Source: Maribacter luteus (lineage in GTDB: Bacteria > Bacteroidota > Bacteroidia > Flavobacteriales > Flavobacteriaceae). Taken from it: a stretch of DNA of 64,000 bases. The stretch lies in contig NZ_WKJH01000002.1 in the NCBI RefSeq assembly GCF_009674825.1, positions 248,001 through 312,000 on the forward strand, given 5' to 3'. Positions 18,413 through 26,915 of this stretch are shown here, in pieces. Positions within the stretch are counted from its first letter, which is position 1, and every line of letters begins with the position of its first letter. A program made the translations under genes and the position numbers. The notes under the pieces were generated by a model. It searched no databases. It had not been told where the DNA came from and saw nothing but the letters and a program-made list of their open reading frames with translations.

Positions 18413-19747
18413 TTAATAATGACATTTTCCACATTCCAAACCACCCATTTGGGCAGCAGTAAGCTCTTCGACCCCATATTTCTTGGAAAGCTCTTCATGT
18501 ATTTTTGCATAATACTCATTGTCCTCAACCTTGACATTGGTTTCCCTATGACAGTTGATACACCACCCCATGGTCAACGGAGCATACTGGTACATGATTT
18601 CCATTTCCTCTACAGGACCATGACAAGTCTGGCATTCAATACCAGCAACGGAAACGTGTTGTGAATGGTTAAAGTAAACCAAATCGGGAAGGTTATGGAT
18701 TCTCACCCACTCTACGGGTTTGCTTTCACCGGTATAACTTTGATTGTCCTCATCCCAACCAACGGCCTTATACAATTTCTTTATCTCCCCTGTATAGAAT
18801 TCATTGGTATAACCATTGGCCAAATCTTCTTTTGAAGGACCTTCGGCATTTCCTTTGTACTCATAAATAGATTTATGGCAATTCATACAAACATTTAAGG
18901 AAGGAATTCCTGAATGCTTGGAAACACGGGCAGATGAATGACAATACTTACAATCGATCTTATTATCACCCGCATGGATCTTATGTGAATAATGAATTTC
19001 TTGGATTGGCATATACCCTTGATCAACACCAACTTGCATTAACCAACCATATGCAAAATAAGCACCGGACAACAACAATAAAACCACAGTTACCAAAACC
19101 AAGAACTGATTTTGTGCGAATGCCTTCCACAACGGCAAACCGCGTTCCGCCTTTTCTTTTTCCAAATCAAGACCATTGGCAACCGCAATACGCCTTAGGG
19201 TTCTTTGAACCAATACCAACATCATGACCAAAAGCCCGAATATTATCACTAAAGCCCCTAATATCAACTCATTGGAAATTCCAGAAGAATCCCCAGACCC
19301 TTCTTCCGCTACTGCGGCCTCAGCAACAACGGGCTCCGGAGGAGGTGCGGCGGTATACGCCAAAATATTATCTATATCACCGTTCGACAATGTCGGGAAA
19401 GCAGTCATAGGCGCCTGATTATACTCATTGAACACCTTGTTCGCATAGTCATCACCGGACTTTATAACACCTGGGCTATTCTTAACCCATGCATAGATCC
19501 ATTCACGATCTAAACCTTCATCCTCACTTAGACGGGATTCAACATTTGCCAAAGCCGGGCCGGTCATTTTCCTATTCAATGCATGACATGCGGCACAATT
19601 TTGATTAAAAAGAGCCTTACCCTTTGCTGGATCACCAGCAGCCGCAGCTTCATCCTGCCCAAAAATAGCACCGGAAAAAAGTAGAAAAACTACTAGACTA
19701 ACACCTAAAACTCTAGAAATTTGATTGCGGTATGTTACCTTTTTCAT
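18413..19747 (-). CDS. actA: Alternative complex III cytochrome subunit ActA with additional N-terminal monohaem domain
   Basis: Multihaem cytochrome c that carries electrons out of alternative complex III on the periplasmic side. The 444 residues hold six CxxCH motifs. One (CAACH) is in an N-terminal class I cytochrome c domain after a signal peptide (ending at IFGQ). Five (CKYCH, CMNCH, CQTCH, CINCH, CGKCH) are in the C-terminal pentahaem domain. Between them lie an acidic/alanine linker and two membrane helices (LGALVIIFGLLVMM and FLVLVTVVLLLLS). The pentahaem part is the standard ActA. The extra monohaem domain could dock an oxidase or soluble carrier (inference). It is the first gene of the operon, with a promoter about 90 bases upstream. 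Confidence 0.93.
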   Translation of the reverse strand: MKKVTYRNQISRVLGVSLVVFLLFSGAIFGQDEAAAAGDPAKGKALFNQNCAACHALNRKMTGPALANVESRLSEDEGLDREWIYAWVKNSPGVIKSGDDYANKVFNEYNQAPMTAFPTLSNGDIDNILAYTAAPPPEPVVAEAAVAEEGSGDSSGISNELILGALVIIFGLLVMMLVLVQRTLRRIAVANGLDLEKEKAERGLPLWKAFAQNQFLVLVTVVLLLLSGAYFAYGWLMQVGVDQGYMPIQEIHYSHKIHAGDNKIDCKYCHSSARVSKHSGIPSLNVCMNCHKSIYEYKGNAEGPSKEDLANGYTNEFYTGEIKKLYKAVGWDEDNQSYTGESKPVEWVRIHNLPDLVYFNHSQHVSVAGIECQTCHGPVEEMEIMYQYAPLTMGWCINCHRETNVKVEDNEYYAKIHEELSKKYGVEELTAAQMGGLECGKCHY

Positions 19748-19835
19748 ATATAGAATATTTCAATCGAAATTTTGGCACGGTTATTACTATATTAAAGGAT
19801 AAACACATTCAAAGAAACCGTACCTGCATTGAGGG

Positions 19836-19865
19836 CAAAAATAAGGATTAGACTTTATTTGCAAA
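19836..19865 (-). promoter_or_regulatory. Promoter of the act-cox operon
   Basis: On the minus strand there is TTTG at 19865-19862 (-33), an 18-base spacer, and TATTTTTG at 19843-19836 (-7, consensus TAnnTTTG). Transcription would begin near 19830 and give a leader of about 80 bases before actA. Both elements and the spacing fit the Bacteroidota housekeeping sigma factor. Confidence 0.75.
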
Positions 19866-19941
19866 ATGTTAAGGTATTGATAATCTCAATTTATAATTAT
19901 TCTAAATAAGAAAGAAAAGTTTACCTTATTCATTTAAAATT

Positions 19942-19949
19942 TACTTTTG
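19942..19949 (+). promoter_or_regulatory. Candidate -7 box of the SPOR-domain gene
   Basis: TACTTTTG matches TAnnTTTG and lies 33 bases before the chosen ATG at 19983. It also argues against the earlier in-frame start at 19947, which would fall inside this box. Confidence 0.5.
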
Positions 19950-19982
19950 CAAAAACGCAATCCATATTATAACTACATAATA

Positions 19983-20351
19983 ATGAAGCAACTGTTAATT
20001 ACTGGTCTTATCGCTTTGTCGACCACCGTTGGTGTCGCCCAGAACGGACACGTCAACATACAAGAAGACAATCGGATCAAAGACTTATTAAGCATTTACA
20101 AATCATCGAATGAAAGTCATGATTATTATAAAATACAGGTTGGCTTCGGTTCATATGCCAAAGCCCAACGTATAAAGGAAAATGTGGAGATTGATTTCCC
20201 CGACCTATTTTCAAAAATAGATTTTGACTCACCCACCTACCGTGTTCGGGTCGGGCGGTTCAAAACAAAACTCGAGGCCGAAAGAAAATTTATCGAAGTT
20301 CGCGCCAAATATCCTGATGCGATGCTTTTAAAACCAAAAAAATCGACTTGA
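19983..20351 (+). CDS. Exported SPOR-domain protein
   Basis: Small exported protein of 122 residues with a signal peptide (MKQLLITGLIALSTTVGVAQ) and one SPOR domain at about residues 45-118 (YYKIQVGFGSYAKAQ, then YRVRVGRFKTKLEAERKF). SPOR domains bind denuded peptidoglycan strands, usually at division septa, so the product is likely periplasmic and wall-associated. Flavobacteria have many such short SPOR proteins of unknown specific role. The start at 19983 puts the signal peptide at the N-terminus. The stop codon is part of the stem of the terminator shared with infB. Confidence 0.8.
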   Translation: MKQLLITGLIALSTTVGVAQNGHVNIQEDNRIKDLLSIYKSSNESHDYYKIQVGFGSYAKAQRIKENVEIDFPDLFSKIDFDSPTYRVRVGRFKTKLEAERKFIEVRAKYPDAMLLKPKKST

Positions 20352-20367
20352 TCAAGTCGATTTTTTT
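20336..20367. terminator. Bidirectional terminator overlapping the SPOR gene stop codon
   Basis: AATCGACTTGA/TCAAGTCGATT is a perfect inverted repeat with no spacer, extended by an A-run on the left and a T-run on the right, so it can work on both strands. The TGA of the SPOR gene (20349-20351) is the last part of the left arm. It serves the convergent SPOR gene and rimP-nusA-infB. Confidence 0.85.
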
Positions 20368-20390
20368 TTGCCTAATATTTATTGTTTATT

Positions 20391-23234
20391 TTATTTTGAT
20401 TTCAATTTCTTCTTAACAGCTACCTCCTGGAATGCCTCTACAATATCCAATTCCCTGATATCATTATAGTTATTTATCTGCAAACCACAATCATATCCCT
20501 TCGCGACTTCTTTGACATCATCTTTAAATCGTTTCAACGAAGCCAAGGTTCCTGTGTATATCACCACACCATCACGTATTAAGCGGATATTGGAGTTACG
20601 GAATATTTTTCCATTGGTCACCATACATCCTGCAATGGTACCGACCTTAGAAATCTTGAATGTTTCCCTAATTTCCGCAGTACCGGTAATCTCTTCCTTC
20701 ATTACTGGCGAAAGCATACCTTCCATTGCATCCTTAAGATCATTGATAGCATCATAGATAATCGAGTACATACGAATATCTATCTCTTCTTTTTCAGCGA
20801 CCATTCTTGCGTTGCCCATTGGCCTCACATTAAACCCGATAATCACCGCATCGGAAGCCGAAGCCAAAAGCACATCGGATTCGGTTATTGGTCCTACCCC
20901 TTTATGGATAATATTGACCTGAATTTCTTCGGTTGATAATTTCTGGAAAGAATCAGTCAACGCCTCAACGGAACCATCCACATCACCTTTAAGGATAATA
21001 TTCAATTCTTTGAAATCACCTAAGGCAATACGTCTTCCGATTTCATCCAATGTGATGTGTCTTTGCGTACGCACCGACTGTTCCCTTTGTAATTGAGACC
21101 TCCTCGTTGCAATTTGTTTTGCCTCACGCTCATCTTCCAATACATTGAATTTGTCACCCGCCTGTGGGGCACCGTCCAATCCAAGGATTGAAATTGGGGA
21201 CGAAGGTCCGACTTCACTTACCTCTTTACCCCTTTCATCTTGCATGGCCTTGACCTTACCACTACAGGTACCGGCCAAAACATAATCCCCGATTTTCAGG
21301 GTACCTGCTTGTACCAGAATTGTCGACACGTAACCTTTTCCTTTATCCAAAAAGGCCTCAACGACCGTACCGGATGCTAACTTATCAGGATTGGCCTTCA
21401 ATTCTAACAACTCGGCCTCAAGAAGTACTTTTTCCAATAGTTCCTTAACACCTTCACCTGTTTTGGCCGAGATATCATGGGATTGGATCTTACCTCCCCA
21501 ATCTTCGACCAACAAATTCATTTGTGCCAGACCTTCTTTAATCTTATCAGGATTGGCCGTAGGCCTATCTATTTTGTTTATTGCGAAAACAATCGGCACA
21601 CCAGCTGCTTGGGCATGGCTAATGGCCTCCTTGGTCTGTGGCATAATGTCATCATCAGCAGCCACAACGATAATCGCTATATCAGTAACTTGGGCCCCTC
21701 GCGCACGCATTGCCGTAAAGGCCTCGTGACCTGGGGTATCCAAGAATGAGATTTTTTGTCCACCGGGAAGTGTCACCGCATAAGCACCAATGTGCTGTGT
21801 AATGCCCCCGCTTTCACCTGCTATAACGTTCTCCTCACGAATATAATCCAGCAAAGAAGTCTTACCATGGTCAACGTGTCCCATTACGGTCACTATCGGC
21901 GCCCTTGGTTTTAAGTCTTCCGGTGCGTCCTCTTCTTCTATGATACTTTCTTCAATATCAGCTGTAACGAACTCTACCTCATAACCAAATTCATCCGCAA
22001 CGATGGACAAGGTTTCAGCATCCAATCTTTGGTTCATGGTTACCATGATACCAAGCGACATACAGGCAGAGATAATTTCCGTTGTACTAACGTTCATCAT
22101 GGTCGCAACCTCACTTGCGGTAACAAACTCGGTAACTTTAAGTATTTTACTTTCAAGTTCTTGTTGCTCCAGATCTTTTTCGGTTTGCTGACGGTGTTGG
22201 TCCCTTTTATCCCTTCTATATTTTGCGCCTTTTCCTTTCTTGGATTTCCCTTGCAATTTCTCCAAGGTTTCCCGTACTTGTTTTTGAACATCTTCTTCAG
22301 AAGGTTCAACTTTATTAACCGTCGCAAAACGTTTACCTCCTTTTCTGTTTCCAGGACCACCTGTTCTAGGGGTGGTATTACGGCCAGGACCACTACCAGG
22401 ACTACTGACAATCCTTTTTCTTCTTTTTTTCCTATCCGTATTGTCCTTCGAGGCCTTTGGGTCCTCTTTTTTCTTCTTAGGCCTATTAAATTGACTAAGG
22501 TCGATTTTGTCCCCCATTATCTTAGGACCACTAAGTTTTTGATATTGGGTTTTTATCTTCTCTTCTTTCTTTGGCTCTTCCTCTGCTGCAGGAGCAACAT
22601 CCTCGGCTTTCTCTTCCTTAGCTATTGGAGTTTTTGGTTTTTCCTCTTTCCCAACAATGGGCTGGGCAACAACTTCTTTAACCTCTTCCTTCCTAACCTC
22701 TTCCTTCTTAACCTCCTCCTTCTTAACTTCTTCTTTTTTAACCTCTACTTTCTTAGGCTCCTCTTTTTTGACAACCTCAACTTTCTTAGGTTCTACCTTG
22801 GCTGAATCTTCCTCTTTCTTAACTTCTTCAATTTTCTTCTCTACAACCGGATCTGCCTTTTTCTTAGGATTAAGATCGATCTTACCTACAGTTTTAGGTC
22901 CGGCAAGCTCAACTTTGGCCTTGATGATGCGTTCAGAGGCCTCCGCCCTTTTTTCACGTGCCAACCTCCGCTCTTCTTGCTCTTGCTCTACCTGCAATCT
23001 TATGGCTTCCTTCTCCTTTCTTTTCTCCTCCCCTACTTCCTTAGAAGCAACTTTCTTGCTCATATCGGTTTGGAACTCATCCAATAGCACTTGGTGTACC
23101 TTCTCAGATATCTTTGTAGTGGGCCTCGCCTCAACCTCATGCCCTTTCGACTTTAGGAAATCCACTGCCCTGTCCAAAGAGATATTGAGCTCCCTTAGTA
23201 CCTTATTAAGTCTAATTGTTGCATTGTCTGCCAT
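20391..23234 (-). CDS. infB: Translation initiation factor IF-2
   Basis: GTPase that brings fMet-tRNA to the 30S subunit and promotes subunit joining. The 947 residues consist of an N-terminal domain (MADNATIRLNKVLRELN), then a long charged linker (about 60-350) with tandem VKKEE repeats and a basic stretch near KKRRKR. The IF2-N domain (VTEFVTASEVATMMNVS) follows, then the G domain with G1 GHVDHGKTS near residue 452, DTPGHEAF near 500 and NKID near 552. Domains II-IV close the protein. The linker is long even for Bacteroidota. It is the last gene of rimP-nusA-infB. Confidence 0.97.
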   Translation of the reverse strand: MADNATIRLNKVLRELNISLDRAVDFLKSKGHEVEARPTTKISEKVHQVLLDEFQTDMSKKVASKEVGEEKRKEKEAIRLQVEQEQEERRLAREKRAEASERIIKAKVELAGPKTVGKIDLNPKKKADPVVEKKIEEVKKEEDSAKVEPKKVEVVKKEEPKKVEVKKEEVKKEEVKKEEVRKEEVKEVVAQPIVGKEEKPKTPIAKEEKAEDVAPAAEEEPKKEEKIKTQYQKLSGPKIMGDKIDLSQFNRPKKKKEDPKASKDNTDRKKRRKRIVSSPGSGPGRNTTPRTGGPGNRKGGKRFATVNKVEPSEEDVQKQVRETLEKLQGKSKKGKGAKYRRDKRDQHRQQTEKDLEQQELESKILKVTEFVTASEVATMMNVSTTEIISACMSLGIMVTMNQRLDAETLSIVADEFGYEVEFVTADIEESIIEEEDAPEDLKPRAPIVTVMGHVDHGKTSLLDYIREENVIAGESGGITQHIGAYAVTLPGGQKISFLDTPGHEAFTAMRARGAQVTDIAIIVVAADDDIMPQTKEAISHAQAAGVPIVFAINKIDRPTANPDKIKEGLAQMNLLVEDWGGKIQSHDISAKTGEGVKELLEKVLLEAELLELKANPDKLASGTVVEAFLDKGKGYVSTILVQAGTLKIGDYVLAGTCSGKVKAMQDERGKEVSEVGPSSPISILGLDGAPQAGDKFNVLEDEREAKQIATRRSQLQREQSVRTQRHITLDEIGRRIALGDFKELNIILKGDVDGSVEALTDSFQKLSTEEIQVNIIHKGVGPITESDVLLASASDAVIIGFNVRPMGNARMVAEKEEIDIRMYSIIYDAINDLKDAMEGMLSPVMKEEITGTAEIRETFKISKVGTIAGCMVTNGKIFRNSNIRLIRDGVVIYTGTLASLKRFKDDVKEVAKGYDCGLQINNYNDIRELDIVEAFQEVAVKKKLKSK
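22674..22760 (-). repeat. Imperfect 15-bp tandem repeats inside infB (VKKEE repeats)
   Basis: On the coding strand a unit encoding E-V-K-K-E is repeated about five times with minor changes (one copy reads VRKEE). This gives a highly charged, presumably disordered part of the IF-2 linker. The repeat number could vary between strains through replication slippage while the frame is kept, since the unit is 15 bp. Confidence 0.75.
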
Positions 23235-23275
23235 AAATATTACTTCCTTATTCTAAAACTGCCGCTAATATATAG

Positions 23276-24508
23276 CTAATCTTCTAATTCTTCTTTAAGT
23301 ATACGAACAACTTCGGAAATCGTTTCCTCTTCCAAGTCCGTTCTTTTCACTAGATCGTCCACATCTTGCTCCAACACACTTCTTGCAGTATCCATTCCGA
23401 TTTTCTTGAACTCTTCGATGATCCAAGCATCGATTTCATCTGAAAATTCGGTCAACTCCACATCTTCCTCTACCCCTTCACGGAACACATCTATCTCATA
23501 ACCCGTAAGTTTTCCTGCCAAACGGATATTATGACCTCCCCTACCAATGGCCTTGGAAACCTCTTCAGGCCTTAAATAAACCTGGGCGGTCATTTTTTCG
23601 TCATTTAGTTTCACCGAAGAAACCCTTGCAGGGCTCAATGCCCTGGTTACCAACAACTGAGGGTTACTCGTCCAGTTGATAACATCAATATTTTCATTTC
23701 CCAACTCCCTAACGATACCATGTATCCTGGAACCTTTCATCCCCACACAGGCACCGACCGGATCAATACGATCATCATAGGAATCAACAGCCACTTTGGC
23801 CTTTTCCCCTGGAATACGAACTGCTTTTTTGATAGTGATCAAACCATCGAAAACCTCTGGTATCTCCTGAAAGAAAAGCTGCTCCAAAAAGCGAGGGGAA
23901 CTCCTTGACATGATAATAGTAGGTTTATTTCCCTTAAGCTCCACACTTTCGATAACCCCTCTGACATTATCCCCTTTTCTAAAGAAGTCAGATGGAATTT
24001 GTCTGTCTTTAGGCAAAATAATCTCATTACCCTCATCATCCAACAAAATTACAGCCTTATGTCTTATGTGATGTACTTCAGCGGTATAAATTTCACCCTC
24101 CAAGTCTTTAAATTGCTTATATATGGTGGTATTATCGTGTTCATGGATCTTTGAAATCAGATTTTGACGTAATGCCAAAATCGCCCTACGACCCAAATCG
24201 ATCAATTTCACCTCTTCAGAAACATCTTCTCCAACTTCAAAATCGGGCTCGATTTTCCTTGCCTCGGACAATGAAATCTCTTCATTTGGCTCTTCGACTT
24301 CCCCATCTTCAACTACGATACGGTTTCTCCATATCTCCAAATCCCCTTTATCAGGGTTTATAATTATATCGAAGTTATCATCGGAACCGAATTTCTTTTT
24401 AAGCGCGTTTCTAAAAACATCTTCCAAGATTGCCATTAATGTTACCCTGTCAATGAATTTGTCATCCTTAAATTCCGAAAAAGACTCAATCAGCGCAATA
24501 TTTTCCAT
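23276..24508 (-). CDS. nusA: Transcription termination/antitermination factor NusA
   Basis: RNA polymerase-binding factor that enhances pausing and intrinsic termination and takes part in antitermination. The 410 residues contain the N-terminal polymerase-binding domain (1-125), an S1 domain (about 135-200, GEIYTAEVHHI) and two KH domains (about 230-345, with IDPVGACVGMKGSRI and KAIGRGGHNIRLA). After the KH pair there is a short acidic tail without the AR1/AR2 repeats of E. coli, which is normal for this phylum. It lies between rimP (13 bases) and infB (41 bases). Confidence 0.97.
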   Translation of the reverse strand: MENIALIESFSEFKDDKFIDRVTLMAILEDVFRNALKKKFGSDDNFDIIINPDKGDLEIWRNRIVVEDGEVEEPNEEISLSEARKIEPDFEVGEDVSEEVKLIDLGRRAILALRQNLISKIHEHDNTTIYKQFKDLEGEIYTAEVHHIRHKAVILLDDEGNEIILPKDRQIPSDFFRKGDNVRGVIESVELKGNKPTIIMSRSSPRFLEQLFFQEIPEVFDGLITIKKAVRIPGEKAKVAVDSYDDRIDPVGACVGMKGSRIHGIVRELGNENIDVINWTSNPQLLVTRALSPARVSSVKLNDEKMTAQVYLRPEEVSKAIGRGGHNIRLAGKLTGYEIDVFREGVEEDVELTEFSDEIDAWIIEEFKKIGMDTARSVLEQDVDDLVKRTDLEEETISEVVRILKEELED

Positions 24509-24521
24509 TTATATACTACAA

Positions 24522-24983
24522 TTAATATTTTAAAATAACTTTTGCTTCCTTAATATCAGAAAATAAGATCTCCTTTTTTTTCTGAACCGTTGTTTTCCCT
24601 TTTCCTATGGGTTTGGGTTCCCTTGCTTTCCATTCCAGCACAATACCCTGGTTATCGGCTCCGGTAAGATTACCTTCATACGATTCCTCGATGGTCTGCA
24701 CCTTTATTTTTCTACCAATATTCTTCTTGTATTGCCGTGGGTCAACCATCGGGGACGCAGCTCCCGAAGAAGTAACGGTCAAGGAAAAATCTTCCTCGTC
24801 CCTATCCAGGTTATGTTCTATTGCCCTACTCACTTTTATACAATCTTGAACGCTTACACCCTTATCCCCATCCAATACCACATGTATGCTATTGTCCGCA
24901 CCCATGGTAAAATCGATTAAAAAGAGTGATTCGTCCTGGGCCAGGGCTTCGTTCAAAAGGGCCTTTACTTTATCCTTCAACAT
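24522..24983 (-). CDS. rimP: Ribosome maturation factor RimP
   Basis: Assembly factor for the 30S subunit. The start is placed at 24983 (MLKDKVKALLNEAL, 153 residues). The frame runs up to 25010, but the extra nine residues would be read from the leader hairpin. The N-terminal alpha/beta domain (FLIDFTMGADNSIHVVLDGD) and the SH3-like C-terminal domain are visible, with VTSSGAASPM corresponding to the family's conserved SSPGLDRPL region in divergent form. First gene of rimP-nusA-infB, preceded by a hairpin leader and a promoter. Confidence 0.92.
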   Translation of the reverse strand: MLKDKVKALLNEALAQDESLFLIDFTMGADNSIHVVLDGDKGVSVQDCIKVSRAIEHNLDRDEEDFSLTVTSSGAASPMVDPRQYKKNIGRKIKVQTIEESYEGNLTGADNQGIVLEWKAREPKPIGKGKTTVQKKKEILFSDIKEAKVILKY

Positions 24984-25000
24984 AATTTTCAGTAACAAAA

Positions 25001-25021
25001 GAGGGGACAAATTGTCCCCTC
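25001..25021 (-). promoter_or_regulatory. Leader hairpin of the rimP-nusA-infB operon (candidate attenuator)
   Basis: A perfect inverted repeat with arms GAGGGGACAA and TTGTCCCCTC is separated by one base. On the minus strand it is followed by TTTTGTT and then, 17 bases from the hairpin, by the rimP ATG. It lies between the predicted transcription start and the first gene. A hairpin plus short T-run in the leader of a nusA operon fits a weak, NusA-responsive intrinsic terminator. Confidence 0.55.
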
Positions 25022-25050
25022 ATGAATACCTTAATATCCTTTCAGTGGCA

Positions 25051-25079
25051 CAAATATACAACATTTTTAGTATCCGCAA
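25051..25079 (-). promoter_or_regulatory. Promoter of rimP-nusA-infB
   Basis: On the minus strand there is TTG at 25079-25077 (-33, in context GTTG), an 18-base spacer and TATATTTG at 25058-25051 (-7). Transcripts would start near 25045 and include the 21-base leader palindrome. Confidence 0.6.
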
Positions 25080-25174
25080 CAAGCTTATTTTCAAGATATC
25101 CCCTATTAATAATCCTTCTTATTTAAAGTTATAATTAAATATTACTTTTAGCCTTTGGACCAAAGCCCTTTTTT

Positions 25175-26500
25175 ATGGAAATTTTCTCTTCTTACAACAT
25201 TATCATTGAAGCTTCTATCATTATAATTTTATCATTTTGGTTTAACGGCCTATCCAAAAAAACCAATATTCCGTCGGTATTAATGTTGATCGCCCTAGGT
25301 ATTATCCTTCAATATGCATTAGGCTATTTTATGCCCGATAAACCCGAATTCGATGGGGCCTTGGAAATATTGGGCATTGTTGGTCTAATTATGATCGTTC
25401 TTGAAGCTGCCCTAGAACTTGAACTAAAAAAAGAAAAAATAATCCCCATTCTTAAAGCTATGGGTATTGCCTTACTGGGATTATTGGGTTCAGCTTGGGC
25501 CGCAGCCCTCATTATGCATCAGTTCATACCTGAAATGACCATGCAATCGGCATGGCTGTACGCCACTCCTTTATCCATATTGTCCAGTGCGATCATCATT
25601 CCAAGTGTAAGTGGACTTTCAGAATCGAAAAAAGAGTTTCATATCTACGAAAGTACATTTTCGGATATCATGGGCATTATGATGTTCTATTTTCTTATCG
25701 GAGGATTGAACCCCGCAGAGGACACAGGTTTTGCAGGGTTTTCAATAAACCTTTTAATAACAGTTGTTATAGCACTTATCGCGAGCTATGCCATCATCCT
25801 TATATTTCAACGTATAAAAAGTCAGGCAAAATTATTTTTATTGATTGCCATACTCTTGTTATTATATGCCATCGGAAAGAAATTCCACCTTTCCTCACTT
25901 ATCATCATATTGATCTTCGGTTTGGTCATCGCCAATGTGAAACTGTTCTTTCCCGGCAGGTTATCCCGTATTCTGAAAAATGACAAAGTAGGCCAAATGT
26001 ACCATGAACTTCACATCATCACACTGGAAACCGCCTTTGTGGTACGCACGTTTTTCTTTGTGATATTCGGTCTTACCATAGCCATCTCTTCACTTTTTAG
26101 CCTAAGTGTAGCTATGATAAGCATCTTGATCATCATCTCTATTTACCTTATACGATTTGTTATACTCCGTACTTTTTTTGGCAGCGATATAATGCCCCAA
26201 CTGTTTATAGCCCCACGGGGACTTATAACCGTTCTTTTATTTTATGCCATTCCAAAAGAGGCGGAAGTGGCAAATTTCGAATCTGGTATTTTACTTTTCG
26301 TTATCATAGCCACTAGTCTGATCATGACTTGGGCCTTGATCAAAGAAGGAAAAAAACCAAGTATTCTAACTGATAACGAAATCCCACATGATCCATTAGA
26401 GGAAAATGAATTACCGAAATCGGAAACACCCAATACCCAAAACAATATTGATTTAGACCTGAAAGATGAGGACAACCAAGGCAGTATTCCCAAGGAATAA
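25175..26500 (+). CDS. Cation/proton antiporter (CPA superfamily)
   Basis: Integral membrane protein of 441 residues with about 12 helices from residue 10 to 405 and a hydrophilic, asparagine/glutamate-rich cytoplasmic tail (about 405-441). The N-terminal half has the sodium/hydrogen exchanger pattern (IPSVLMLIALGIILQYALG, and the LEILGIVGLIMIVLEAALEL segment). STFSDIMGIMMFYFL corresponds to the ion-binding helix with a conserved acidic residue. It probably exchanges Na+ or K+ for H+, but the ion cannot be read from sequence. Monocistronic, in the gap between the rimP operon and tRNA-Gln. Confidence 0.8.
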   Translation: MEIFSSYNIIIEASIIIILSFWFNGLSKKTNIPSVLMLIALGIILQYALGYFMPDKPEFDGALEILGIVGLIMIVLEAALELELKKEKIIPILKAMGIALLGLLGSAWAAALIMHQFIPEMTMQSAWLYATPLSILSSAIIIPSVSGLSESKKEFHIYESTFSDIMGIMMFYFLIGGLNPAEDTGFAGFSINLLITVVIALIASYAIILIFQRIKSQAKLFLLIAILLLLYAIGKKFHLSSLIIILIFGLVIANVKLFFPGRLSRILKNDKVGQMYHELHIITLETAFVVRTFFFVIFGLTIAISSLFSLSVAMISILIIISIYLIRFVILRTFFGSDIMPQLFIAPRGLITVLLFYAIPKEAEVANFESGILLFVIIATSLIMTWALIKEGKKPSILTDNEIPHDPLEENELPKSETPNTQNNIDLDLKDEDNQGSIPKE

Positions 26501-26591
26501 AGCCATTTCCTCATTTATTTAAGATATAAGGACCCCACGAACCCAGCATAACTTCAGCTTTGAAGTAAAGAAAATTTACCAAAAACGAAAA

Positions 26592-26619
26592 AATCCTGAT
26601 ATTTTTCAATATCAGGATT
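26592..26619 (-). terminator. Terminator after tRNA-Gln
   Basis: The arms AATCCTGATAT and ATATCAGGATT form an 11-bp stem with a 6-base loop. On the minus strand it is followed by TTTTTTCGTTTTT. It lies 13 bases past the 3' end of the tRNA gene. Confidence 0.8.
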
Positions 26620-26632
26620 CTTTTTAAATCTG

Positions 26633-26704
26633 TTGGCCTACTAGGACTCGAACCTAGAACGACTGGACCAAAACCAGCTGTGTTGCCAATTACACCATAG
26701 GCCA
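26633..26704 (-). tRNA. tRNA-Gln (anticodon TTG)
   Basis: A full cloverleaf can be drawn on the minus strand: acceptor TGGCCTA/TAGGCCA, D-stem GTGT/ACAC, anticodon stem GCTGG/CCAGT with loop TTTTGGT (anticodon TTG), and T-arm CTAGG-TTCGAGT-CCTAG. The discriminator base is A. The 3' CCA is not encoded. Length 72. Confidence 0.96.
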
Positions 26705-26765
26705 ATACCTCATCTAAAGCCCAACTCCGAAAAAAATTTAGAAATTGTTTCAGCTTTAGAGCGTG

Positions 26766-26796
26766 CAAATTTAAAACAAAGTTTGGTTTGAGCAAA
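26766..26796 (-). promoter_or_regulatory. Promoter of tRNA-Gln
   Basis: On the minus strand there is TTTG at 26796-26793, a 19-base spacer and TAAATTTG at 26773-26766. This is a near-ideal Bacteroidota promoter placed about 60 bases before the mature tRNA 5' end. Confidence 0.7.
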
Positions 26797-26915
26797 CATT
26801 TTTAAAAACATTCATCGAAAAAACACCAACTTGCGTTGTTAAAGGTTTATCAAAAATGTGTGAGCATATATATTTTAATTACTAAATTCGCCCTCAAGGT
26901 AAAACCAAATATTGC

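Noticed and set aside
22029-22805. 258-codon plus-strand frame rich in F/L
   Set aside because: Antisense to the IF-2 linker; the composition comes from the lysine/glutamate codons on the opposite strand, and there is no promoter or known domain.
22657-23256. Open frame on the plus strand with repeated SFLTS units
   Set aside because: It is the reverse complement of the infB linker repeats; IF-2 on the other strand is certain and the repeat explains the open frame.
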